This document shows, one piece after another, positions 1-5,771 of a stretch of 5,771 bases of DNA; the first letter of the stretch is position 1, and every line of letters starts with the position of its first letter. The stretch comes from Methylophilus sp. (GTDB taxonomy: Bacteria > Pseudomonadota > Gammaproteobacteria > Burkholderiales > Methylophilaceae). Location: positions 1 to 5,771 of the forward strand of contig JAIXZQ010000215.1 in NCBI GenBank assembly GCA_027489475.1. Direction: 5' to 3'. Under the pieces are notes generated by a model. It had not been told where the DNA came from, searched no databases, and saw nothing but the letters and a program-made list of their open reading frames with translations. The position numbers and the translations under genes were made by a program.

Positions 1-833
1 CATGCGGCACCTCTACTGGCGTGTCCGTGCCTTGTATGTTCTCGCTGTTGACCCGCAAAACCTACGATGAAGAGAAAGCCTTGCACATGCAAAACGTGCT
101 TGATGTGCTGAGTCAGCATGGGGTGCAAGTGTTGTGGCGGGATAATAACTCCGACTCAAAGGGCGTGGCGTTACGGGTCCCTTATCAAGACTTTAAATCG
201 CCCACACTCAACCCGGTATGTGACGACAATGAGTGTAGAGACGTGGGCATGTTAAGTGGATTGGATGACTATGTGGCCAAACATGCCCAGCAGGATATCT
301 TGATTGTGTTGCATCAGATGGGCAACCATGGGCCGGAATATTACCGGCGGTATCCCAAGGCGTTTAAACGCTTTACGCCGATTTGTATGTCGGGACGGTT
401 GTCAGAATGCAGCCAGCAAGCCATTGATAACGCCTACGACAATGCCATTTTATATACGGATTATTTCTTATCAGAAGTGATTCAGTTTCTAAAAAAATAC
501 GACCATAGCCATGAAACCGCCATGTTGTATGTGGCCGACCACGGCGAGTCCCTGGGTGAACACGGACTATATCTGCATGCCGCGCCGTATAGCATGGCGC
601 CCAAAGAACAGACGCATGTCCCCGCGATTCTGTGGCTGGGTCAACATTTTGATTATCAGCGCGAGCAAATCGCGCTGTATGAAAACTTTCCGCTCAGCCA
701 TGACGATGTATTTTGTAGTTTGTTGACCGCCTATGAATTGAAATCGGAGACCTGCCATGCCCAATTTAGCTGGCTGGCGCAAAACCGCGAGCTGATTGAA
801 GAGCAACGCCAACACCTGCATCCCATGCCATAG
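1..833 (+). CDS. eptA: Phosphoethanolamine transferase (EptA/MCR type), C-terminal part, 5' truncated by window
   Basis: This is the periplasmic catalytic domain of a phosphoethanolamine transferase, a membrane enzyme of the alkaline phosphatase/sulfatase superfamily. The family moves phosphoethanolamine from phosphatidylethanolamine onto lipid A. The frame is open from base 3 and encodes CGTSTGVSVPC at once. The threonine at 15-17 matches the family nucleophile (T285 in MCR-1) and the two cysteines match its disulfide. Further family signatures are LWRDNNSDSKG, an NPVCDDNECRDVGM cysteine pair, LHQMGNHGP, the FTPIC...EC pair, the zinc-binding DHGES (Asp codon 537-539) and the histidine of GLYLHAAP (576-578). 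The GTG at 21 is therefore not a start; the gene begins upstream with its membrane helices. Two extra cysteines near the C-terminus may form another disulfide. The stop lies 7 bp from the end of the convergent gene. The family is certain; lipid A as acceptor rather than another glycan is inferred. Confidence 0.95.
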   Translation, partial: CGTSTGVSVPCMFSLLTRKTYDEEKALHMQNVLDVLSQHGVQVLWRDNNSDSKGVALRVPYQDFKSPTLNPVCDDNECRDVGMLSGLDDYVAKHAQQDILIVLHQMGNHGPEYYRRYPKAFKRFTPICMSGRLSECSQQAIDNAYDNAILYTDYFLSEVIQFLKKYDHSHETAMLYVADHGESLGEHGLYLHAAPYSMAPKEQTHVPAILWLGQHFDYQREQIALYENFPLSHDDVFCSLLTAYELKSETCHAQFSWLAQNRELIEEQRQHLHPMP

Positions 834-840
834 GTTGCGC

Positions 841-1368
841 TTAATTCTCGCAATGAAGCGCTGGCGAGTCTGTGGCGAGTTTTCCTGCCGTCAACCAAAA
901 CAAGGCTTTGATACGGTCGTCTACATGACAGGCGTCGATGTAACCAATCGCGCCGTCGGTTTCGGCCACATAGCGAATCATGGCTTCTTCTGACTGCACG
1001 GTAAACGGTGGCTGGACGCCGTGAAAATACAGGCCGTTCCAATAGCTGACCTGCGACTTAGGTGAGCTACGCAAAATTTGCTGTGAAAAACGCACACGCA
1101 GCGGATGTTCGCTGCTAAGGTTGACCGGCCGCAAAGGCTGTCCATGCATAGCAAACAGTTTTTTGCGCCAGAAAATCAAACTCAAGTCATCGACATGCAC
1201 CGCGGGCGCTAAGCTCGGTTGCGCCGACACGATCACGGCAATCGGACGGCTATCCTCTGAGGCACTGGCCATGGTGAGGGATAAGTATGCCAACAATAGA
1301 CCGATGAGCAAGGGTCGCCCACCGCCTAACGACCACCCAGCGTAATGATACATCGCTTGCCACTGCAT
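841..1368 (-). CDS. Short PstS-like periplasmic substrate-binding protein (PBP-like domain)
   Basis: A 175-residue exported protein. Residues 18-32 are hydrophobic and are followed by an ASA signal-peptidase site, giving a mature protein of about 139 residues. The body resembles short proteins annotated as phosphate ABC transporter substrate-binding: an early LSLIFWRKK segment, then PLRVRFSQQIL, YWNGLYFHG, QPPFTVQSEEAMIRYV and ETDGAIGYI. The last segment is the usual end of this fold. Full PstS is about twice as long, so this is roughly one lobe. Two cysteines (C147, C173) could form a disulfide. No ABC permease or ATPase gene is adjacent, so a role in sensing or in partnership with the upstream barrel protein is at least as likely as transport. 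The ATG shares one base with the TGA of the upstream gene (TGATG), which suggests translational coupling; a second ATG lies five codons in. Ligand unknown; phosphate is only a family label. Confidence 0.8.
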   Translation of the reverse strand: MQWQAMYHYAGWSLGGGRPLLIGLLLAYLSLTMASASEDSRPIAVIVSAQPSLAPAVHVDDLSLIFWRKKLFAMHGQPLRPVNLSSEHPLRVRFSQQILRSSPKSQVSYWNGLYFHGVQPPFTVQSEEAMIRYVAETDGAIGYIDACHVDDRIKALFWLTAGKLATDSPALHCEN

Positions 1369-2390
1369 CAGAACATCACCGCAAACGAGGTTACAAAGCC
1401 ACGGGGCACATCGTGGTAGGCTTCGCTGCCGCCGATCAACTCAAACTTGAGCAGCTGATTAGGCTTCACGCGTTTGGTCATGCCCACAATCCAGCGGTCT
1501 GCATCTCGGCTGTCTACTTCGTGTAGCGTCTCTAACCGCGTAATCCAATACCAGTCACTGCCCACGGCATAGGCACTCTGTATATAGCCGCCATGTCCTG
1601 CCTCGGCACCGTTGCTGGTGCGGCGTGCATACATTTCTCCCGTCAACTCCCAGCGATTAAGTTCGAGCAAAAAATCCAGCCCGAGTAAATGATAGGTCGG
1701 TGAGCCAGGCAAGTCTTTGCGATAGCGCATCAGATTCAGACCTAGGGTATTCAGCCCGGCGTCACGGCTGCCACGCCCCAACAGATTATTGAATGCCAGA
1801 CGTGCACCACTGACATCGCGGTAGCCCACCTCTGTGTCATCCCGGTGCTGGTCCTTGAGGGCTTCGACATAGACCTGATAATCCATATCCACTTGCCCCA
1901 AAGGCACACTGCCAAACAGCATGGCGCCGTTGAGCCCATCCGAAAACAATCGTCTTGTGGCCAAAGGTCGGCTGGCTGTCCACACCAAAGGAGGGGCATG
2001 CAGTTGATTCCAACGCCCGACTGGGGTGAGAAAACGGCCCACCCGCAGATTGCTTTGTTCGTTCAGGTTATAGTCAAAATAAAAGCGCTCAAGATCGAGA
2101 TTGCCACGCTTGCCATTCAGTGCATGTTCAGCCTCGTAGGCCAAGGGGTTTTCGAGTTCGAGTTCACCAAAAAAGCTCAACCGTTCGCCGCGATTCCAAG
2201 TCAGAATCATGCTGATTTCATTCAAGGTCAGCGCCGCAGTTTCATCGTGCGGAATACGCAAATCACCGCTGCTGTAACCGCCAAGATGAAACGCTTGCCA
2301 AAAGTCGGCGGACTCATCCGCCTGCAGCGGCTTGCATAGCATACTCAGGCAAATTACACTGAGCAGCATCCATGGACGTACAAAGGTCAT
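1368..2390 (-). CDS. Porin-like outer-membrane beta-barrel protein
   Basis: A 340-residue protein that I do not assign to a named family. It begins with a typical signal peptide (MTFVRPWMLLSVICLSML, likely cut after LQA near residue 24). The mature part has alternating amphipathic strands such as LSFFGELELE, LDLERFYFDYNL, NLRVGRFLTPVG, MDYQVYVEAL, WELTGEMYAR and WYWITRLETL. It ends in FVTSFAVMF; a terminal phenylalanine is typical of BAM-inserted barrels. The LRVGRFLTPVGRWNQLH segment recalls phosphate-selective and related porins. The frame stays open to an ATG at 2594, but that start would add 68 residues ahead of the signal peptide and run into the divergent kinase gene. The ATG at 2390 has a good ribosome-binding site, so I use it. 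It is the first gene of a two-gene unit with the PstS-like protein. The barrel call is fairly safe; pore function and substrate are inferred. Confidence 0.8.
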   Translation of the reverse strand: MTFVRPWMLLSVICLSMLCKPLQADESADFWQAFHLGGYSSGDLRIPHDETAALTLNEISMILTWNRGERLSFFGELELENPLAYEAEHALNGKRGNLDLERFYFDYNLNEQSNLRVGRFLTPVGRWNQLHAPPLVWTASRPLATRRLFSDGLNGAMLFGSVPLGQVDMDYQVYVEALKDQHRDDTEVGYRDVSGARLAFNNLLGRGSRDAGLNTLGLNLMRYRKDLPGSPTYHLLGLDFLLELNRWELTGEMYARRTSNGAEAGHGGYIQSAYAVGSDWYWITRLETLHEVDSRDADRWIVGMTKRVKPNQLLKFELIGGSEAYHDVPRGFVTSFAVMF

Positions 2391-2397
2391 TGCGTGT

Positions 2398-2404
2398 TCC
2401 GCCT
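2398..2404 (-). promoter_or_regulatory. Ribosome-binding site of the barrel-protein gene
   Basis: Read on the minus strand this is AGGCGGA, matching AGGAGG at five of six positions, seven bases before the ATG at 2390. It supports the shorter start that begins directly with the signal peptide. Confidence 0.6.
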
Positions 2405-2431
2405 GTCTCTTGATAAGTTGCTCAGCCTGTG

Positions 2432-2467
2432 TGCCGCATTTTGCAATAGTTGAGCTTGCCGCATGTT
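2432..2467. repeat. Direct repeat TGCCGCATNTT, two copies 25 bp apart
   Basis: TGCCGCATTTT at 2432-2442 recurs as TGCCGCATGTT at 2457-2467, identical at 10 of 11 positions, with starts 25 bp apart. Both copies are in the non-coding gap between the divergent units. This is where regulator binding sites would be expected, so they are candidate operator half-sites; the function is inferred. Confidence 0.5.
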
Positions 2468-2514
2468 CATGACGATGATGCCAACTGTTAGATAAGCCTA
2501 TTTTCTCACAACTC

Positions 2515-4182
2515 ATGCGCCTGCACGCCTCTCTCACACTGCGAAAAATGCTGCTCATTGCATTTTTACTGACCGGCCTGCTGCCTGCCCTCACCCTGAG
2601 TGTGTTGAGTTTTTATCAGGCCCGTCAGGCCTTGCGGGTCGAAATCAAGCGTGATTTAGAGACCACTGGCCGCGCGGTTGCAGAGCACGTGAATAGTGTG
2701 ATGACTGAAAGAGTGCAAAACGTGCTGAGCTGGAGCCAGTTGGCGGTGATGCAGGATGTGCGCATTGACGATATCGATAAGCGTCTTTCTATTTTTTTGG
2801 CTGAGACACAGCGCAGCTATGCCGGCCAATATCTGCGACTGGATGTGGTGGATGTTCAGGGCAAAATCATTGCCTCTAGCCAGCCCGCGGCACTTGGCCA
2901 GACATTGCCCCTGCCGCCTGAATGGATGCACTTTATGGAATATGGTCAGCGCATGACATTGCATGCGTTGCGTGCGCCCCAGTTAATGATGTCTACCCCC
3001 ATTCTTTCGCAAACCACTCTGCAAAAAATGGGCACGCTGGTCGCCACATTTAATTGGCAAGTCGTGAATCAGTTGCTTGACCACGCCGCCCAGCACAGCA
3101 CTGAGTTGGCGCTGGTCGATGCAAATCAACAAGTGTTGGCAAAATCACCGCATTGGTCAGACCAACGACATAGCCTGCATACACAAGTCCCGATAGACAG
3201 TCAGTTGCCGCTGCATCACTGGCAGATTCGACTCAACAAAGACCATGCAGTAGCGGTGGCACCGGTGCACCGACTGGGCGTTATTTTTATCATTTTATTA
3301 GGCATTATCTTGCTGTTATCCGTGCTGGTGGCACAGCCGATTGCCGACAATATCAGCCGCCCGCTTGAAGCCTTGACCGGCTATGTACAGCGATTTAGGC
3401 AGCCTGCTGTCAGCGCGCCTGAGGCGCAAGGGCCTGTCGAAGTGCAAGCCTTGCATCGCGCCTTTACGCACATGGTGCAAGAGTTGGAGGCCACCGAGCA
3501 ACAACTGACCCGCGCGGCTAAGCTGGCGGTGGTCGGCGAAATGGCCGCGGCCATGAGTCATGAGGTCCGCACGCCTTTGGGCATCATGCGCTCGTCTGCC
3601 GATGTGTTGCTGCGTGAACCGCAACTCAGTGACGATGGCCGCGAAGTGTTGGGCTTTATCATCTCGGAAACCGAACGTCTCAACAAATTAGTCAGCAGCC
3701 TGATCGACTCTGCCCGTCCACGGCCACCCAGCAAAATTCCGCTTGATGTGCATGGCCATGTACAGCATGTATTGACCATGTTGCAGAAACAAGCTGATGC
3801 AAAACATATTCACTTGCAGTTTGACTCCAGCGGCCCGCTGGTGGTGGCGGCCGACCAAGATCAGATGACGCAGGTTTTGGTTAATCTGCTGATGAATGCC
3901 ATTCAGATTCTGCCGGAAGGCGGACAGATTCACGTCAAGGTATATGCCGATGCGACACAGGCACACATCGAGGTGGCGGACAATGGTCCCGGGGTCGCCC
4001 CCGCGCAGCAAGCACACTTGTTTGAAGCCTTTTTTACCCAGCGTGCAGGCGGCGTCGGGCTGGGGCTGGCGGTGGTTAAACAAATTATGGAGGCGCACGA
4101 TGGTACAATCAGTTACTGCGCCAGCCCTTGGCAAGGCGCCCAATTTAACTTGACCCTTCCGCGCGCGCCATTACAGCCATGA
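2515..4182 (+). CDS. Membrane sensor histidine kinase with periplasmic Cache-like domain (NtrB/AtoS/ZraS class)
   Basis: A 555-residue inner-membrane kinase. Transmembrane segments lie near residues 12-33 and 254-274. Between them is a periplasmic region of about 220 residues with two Cache-like repeats (LRLDVVDVQGKIIASS at 107-122 and ELALVDANQQVLAKSP at 197-212). A HAMP linker follows (RPL at 282-284, then EVQALHRAFTHM). HisKA carries the phospho-acceptor H349 in SHEVRTPL, with E350 and T353 placed as in HExxT kinases that also dephosphorylate their partner. The ATPase domain has the N box (NLLMNAIQ at 457-464), G1 (DNGPG at 489-493), an F box (FEAFF) and G2 (GGVGLGL at 512-518), so it should be active. 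The ATG at 2515 is the only common start after an in-frame stop at 2476, apart from M12. The TGA overlaps the regulator's ATG (ATGA), so the two proteins are almost surely partners. The sensed ligand is unknown. Confidence 0.93.
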   Translation: MRLHASLTLRKMLLIAFLLTGLLPALTLSVLSFYQARQALRVEIKRDLETTGRAVAEHVNSVMTERVQNVLSWSQLAVMQDVRIDDIDKRLSIFLAETQRSYAGQYLRLDVVDVQGKIIASSQPAALGQTLPLPPEWMHFMEYGQRMTLHALRAPQLMMSTPILSQTTLQKMGTLVATFNWQVVNQLLDHAAQHSTELALVDANQQVLAKSPHWSDQRHSLHTQVPIDSQLPLHHWQIRLNKDHAVAVAPVHRLGVIFIILLGIILLLSVLVAQPIADNISRPLEALTGYVQRFRQPAVSAPEAQGPVEVQALHRAFTHMVQELEATEQQLTRAAKLAVVGEMAAAMSHEVRTPLGIMRSSADVLLREPQLSDDGREVLGFIISETERLNKLVSSLIDSARPRPPSKIPLDVHGHVQHVLTMLQKQADAKHIHLQFDSSGPLVVAADQDQMTQVLVNLLMNAIQILPEGGQIHVKVYADATQAHIEVADNGPGVAPAQQAHLFEAFFTQRAGGVGLGLAVVKQIMEAHDGTISYCASPWQGAQFNLTLPRAPLQP

Positions 4183-5549
4183 CCACCCAACCCGCGACCA
4201 TTCTTGCCGTTGATGACGAACCGCACATGCGGCGCCTGCTAGAAATCAGCTTGCGTCAAGCAGGCTACAAAGCGCTGTCTGCAGGCAATGGCCGAGAGGC
4301 CTTGGCCTTGATGAGTAGCCAGCAAGTAGACTTAGTGGTGAGTGACTTGCATATGCCGGGCATGACTGGCTTGCAATTGCTTGAGGCTTTGCGTAAACAA
4401 TACGAGCGCTTACCGTTTATTATGGTGACGGCTCAAGGGGAAATTCGTACCGCGGTAGAGGCGATGAAGCTGGGGGCCAGCGACTACATTCTGCGCCCTT
4501 TTGAGCTCGAAACTTTAGAAATCGCCATTCAAAAAGCCTTGGCCGTCTCGCGTATCCAACTGGAAAACAGCTTTTTACGCGAGACCACGCAAGCTCCAAT
4601 CACCGGCCTGATAGGTGACAGCGCGCCCATGCAAAGCCTCAAGCAGATGATTCAACAGGTAGCACCAGAACGGGCCACCGTGTTTATTGTTGGTGAAACC
4701 GGCACCGGTAAAGAACTGGTTGCAAAGGCCCTGCATGAAGCCTCTCCCCGACAATCCGCCTTGTTTGTCGCCATTAACTGCGCAGCCATTCCGGCGGATA
4801 TTTTGGAGTCTGAGCTGTTTGGTCATGAAAAAGGTGCGTTTACCGGCGCAGTGAAAGAGCGCGTGGGCAAGTTTGAGTTGGCCAATAGCGGCACACTGTT
4901 TCTCGATGAAATTACGGAGATGCCGATTCAATTGCAATCCAAACTGTTGCGCGTGTTACAAGAAAACGTCGTTGAAAAACTCGGCGGTAACCGGCAAATT
5001 GCGCTGGATGTGCGCGTGATTGCCGCGACCAACCGCGACCCATTGCAAGCGGTCAAAGAAGGCAAATTACGTGAAGACCTCTATTATCGTCTAAACGTTA
5101 TTCAACTGTCGGTGCCCCCTTTACGCGAACGCGCACAGGACATAGGCATATTGGCCGACTTTTTTCTGCAAAAACGGCATGCTCAGCTCAGCGCTGCGGC
5201 CCGCCACTGTCTGCAAGCCTATCGCTGGCCAGGCAACGTGCGTGAATTAGAAAACATTCTTGAACGTGCTGCGATTCTGGCCGGGCAACAGCCGATTGAG
5301 CCACGCCATTTACCGGCTGAATTGAGCCTAGACACGAGCATACTTGCGCCTGCGCAGCCGAGCACGGCCAGTCCTTCCTTGGCCCCCACCACGTCATTAT
5401 CGATTCCGCAAGCCACGGAAGTGATTGAGCGCCGCCTGATTTTGCAGGCGCTCGATCAGTGCCAAGGCAATAAAAGCAAGGCCGCCAAGCTGCTTGAAAT
5501 CAGCGAGCGCTCGTTGTGGAATAAACTCAATCAGTATCAATTGCGCTGA
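4179..5549 (+). CDS. NtrC-family sigma-54-dependent response regulator
   Basis: A 456-residue transcription activator. The receiver domain (about 7-122) has the acidic pair D12/D13, phospho-acceptor D56 ([10 protein letters not shown]) and T84. The usual switch lysine in the KPF motif is arginine (R106, ILRPFE). The central AAA+ domain (about 142-370) has Walker A GETGTGKE (172-179), the sigma-54 contact loop GAFTGA (219-224), Walker B FLDE (241-244), the [10 protein letters not shown] arginine-finger region (298-307) and WPGNVREL (350-357). It should therefore hydrolyse ATP and remodel sigma-54 polymerase. An Ala/Pro/Ser-rich linker (about 385-409) leads to a Fis-type helix-turn-helix ([20 protein letters not shown], 431-450). 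It starts inside the kinase stop (4-bp overlap) and is the kinase's cognate output. Its targets are not shown by the sequence. It resembles AtoC, ZraR and NtrC, but I cannot assign it to one of them. Confidence 0.95.
   Translation: MTTQPATILAVDDEPHMRRLLEISLRQAGYKALSAGNGREALALMSSQQVDLVVSDLHMPGMTGLQLLEALRKQYERLPFIMVTAQGEIRTAVEAMKLGASDYILRPFELETLEIAIQKALAVSRIQLENSFLRETTQAPITGLIGDSAPMQSLKQMIQQVAPERATVFIVGETGTGKELVAKALHEASPRQSALFVAINCAAIPADILESELFGHEKGAFTGAVKERVGKFELANSGTLFLDEITEMPIQLQSKLLRVLQENVVEKLGGNRQIALDVRVIAATNRDPLQAVKEGKLREDLYYRLNVIQLSVPPLRERAQDIGILADFFLQKRHAQLSAAARHCLQAYRWPGNVRELENILERAAILAGQQPIEPRHLPAELSLDTSILAPAQPSTASPSLAPTTSLSIPQATEVIERRLILQALDQCQGNKSKAAKLLEISERSLWNKLNQYQLR
5422..5458. 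repeat. 12-bp imperfect inverted repeat within the regulator gene
   Basis: TGATTGAGCGCC (5422-5433) and GGCGCTCGATCA (5447-5458) are reverse complements at 11 of 12 positions; the exception would be a G·U pair in RNA. The loop is 13 bases. It sits in the coding sequence at the junction of the linker and the Fis-type HTH ([13 protein letters not shown]). No T-run follows, so it does not look like a terminator. It may be a chance effect of coding constraint. Confidence 0.45.
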
Positions 5550-5567
5550 TCGACATCCAATTTATCT

Positions 5568-5771
5568 TCATCCGCGCTGATTAGCCTCTCCGTGCGGTTC
5601 ATCTGATCCTGTACTTCGCGACGGCGTGACTTTGGTCTGGTTGCTGGTCTCAGTCCAAGCATAGCAATCCATGGCCAAGATGCCGTACGTGGTTTCAGGG
5701 GTGTAGCGGATAGCCACGCCTTGTGCACTGCCAGCCGCCACAAAGAGTGGCATCAAATGTTCTTCAGTTGG
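5568..5771 (-). CDS. Class III extradiol dioxygenase-like protein (DODA/YgiD type), C-terminal 67 residues, 5' truncated by window
   Basis: Read from the right edge on the minus strand, the frame gives PTEEHLMPLFVAAGSAQG and then TTYGILAMDCYAW. This matches the C-terminal signature of LigB-fold aromatic ring-opening dioxygenases of the 4,5-DOPA dioxygenase/YgiD group: a P-T-x-E-H-L-x-P-L segment with the conserved histidine, then YGxLxMDxY near the end. Such enzymes use a metal centre to cleave catechols. The upstream metal ligands are outside the window, so activity cannot be judged. An apparent TTG start at 5756 lies inside this signature and is not a start. After the usual end the frame continues for about 28 polar residues (TETSNQTK...ANQRG), which is longer than I expect for the family. 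It converges on the regulator gene with 18 bp between stops and no visible terminator hairpin. Confidence 0.85.
   Translation of the reverse strand, partial: PTEEHLMPLFVAAGSAQGVAIRYTPETTYGILAMDCYAWTETSNQTKVTPSRSTGSDEPHGEANQRG

Larger units (their letters stand above)
2391..2514. promoter_or_regulatory. Divergent intergenic region between barrel protein and sensor kinase genes
   Basis: These 124 bp separate two divergently transcribed units and should hold both promoters. I cannot identify a convincing sigma-70 or sigma-54 promoter by eye. The visible structure is the direct repeat described separately. The kinase start at 2515 has no recognisable Shine-Dalgarno sequence (the upstream bases read cctattttctcacaactc), whereas the minus-strand gene has a good one. 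Confidence 0.5.

Noticed and set aside
2..9. ATGCGGCA, the reverse complement of the core of the intergenic repeat
   Set aside because: It encodes part of the invariant CGT motif of the transferase, so the match is most likely chance.
21..23. GTG as the start of the phosphoethanolamine transferase
   Set aside because: The frame is open upstream and encodes the conserved CGTST nucleophile motif just before it, so this codon is an internal valine.
1845..2339. 164-codon plus-strand open frame opposite the barrel-protein gene
   Set aside because: It is entirely antisense to a gene with signal peptide and barrel strands, and its translation shows no recognisable domain.
2331..2390. Lipoprotein signal in the barrel protein (LSMLC)
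   Set aside because: The residue before cysteine is leucine, not Gly/Ala/Ser, so it is not a lipobox; a signal peptidase I site (LQA) follows.
2430..2445. Sigma-54-like element TGTGCCGCATTTTGCA
   Set aside because: The -12 half fits, but the -24 half has GT in place of the essential GG and few other matches.
2391..2594. Extension of the barrel-protein frame by 68 codons to an ATG at 2594
   Set aside because: It would place a non-signal sequence before a clear signal peptide and overlap the divergent kinase gene by 80 bp; the ATG at 2390 has a good ribosome-binding site.
5501..5516. Near-palindrome CAGCGAGCGCTCGTTG
   Set aside because: It encodes the conserved ISERSL part of the helix-turn-helix; the symmetry is explained by the codons used.
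5544..5581. Direct repeat GCGCTGAT at 5544-5551 and 5574-5581 across the convergent junction
   Set aside because: It is only 8 bp, both copies lie mostly in coding sequence, and there is no attachment-site or mobile-element context.
5754..5756. TTG as the start of a small minus-strand gene
   Set aside because: Codons before it encode PTEEH, part of a conserved dioxygenase signature, so it is an internal leucine of a gene cut by the window edge.

Overview
The window holds six protein-coding genes on both strands, two of them cut by the window edges, with very little intergenic space. It looks like the chromosome of a Gram-negative bacterium, most likely a beta- or gammaproteobacterium. The evidence is a lipid A-type phosphoethanolamine transferase, an outer-membrane barrel protein ending in phenylalanine, Sec signal peptides and a sigma-54 activator. 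Gene order and moderate GC would fit a methylotroph such as a Methylophilaceae member, but that is a guess. I see no RNA gene, insertion sequence, CRISPR array or attachment site.

Left edge (1-833, plus strand): the catalytic C-terminal half of an EptA/MCR-type phosphoethanolamine transferase. The window cuts it just before its nucleophile threonine, so its true start lies upstream.

Middle (841-2390, minus strand): a two-gene unit, transcribed right to left. It encodes a signal-peptide-bearing outer-membrane beta-barrel (porin-like) protein followed by a short PstS-like periplasmic binding protein. The two reading frames overlap by one base (TGATG).

Right (2515-5549, plus strand): a two-component system with a 4-bp ATGA overlap. 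The membrane sensor kinase has a periplasmic Cache-like domain, HAMP, HisKA and HATPase. The NtrC-type regulator has receiver, sigma-54 AAA+ and Fis-type HTH domains. It diverges from the barrel/binding-protein unit across a 124-bp intergenic region that carries an 11-bp near-perfect direct repeat (TGCCGCATNTT, 25 bp apart).

Right edge (5568-5771, minus strand): the C-terminus of a class III extradiol dioxygenase-like (DODA/YgiD type) protein, converging on the regulator gene.

Working model (inference): the kinase senses a periplasmic ligand, possibly presented by the small binding protein, and the regulator controls envelope genes that may include the divergent barrel/binding-protein pair. 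Individual domains are ordinary. The combination of a half-size PstS-like protein, a barrel protein and a Cache kinase with an NtrC-type regulator is the most interesting feature. Second come the arginine replacing the receiver's usual switch lysine and the intergenic repeat.
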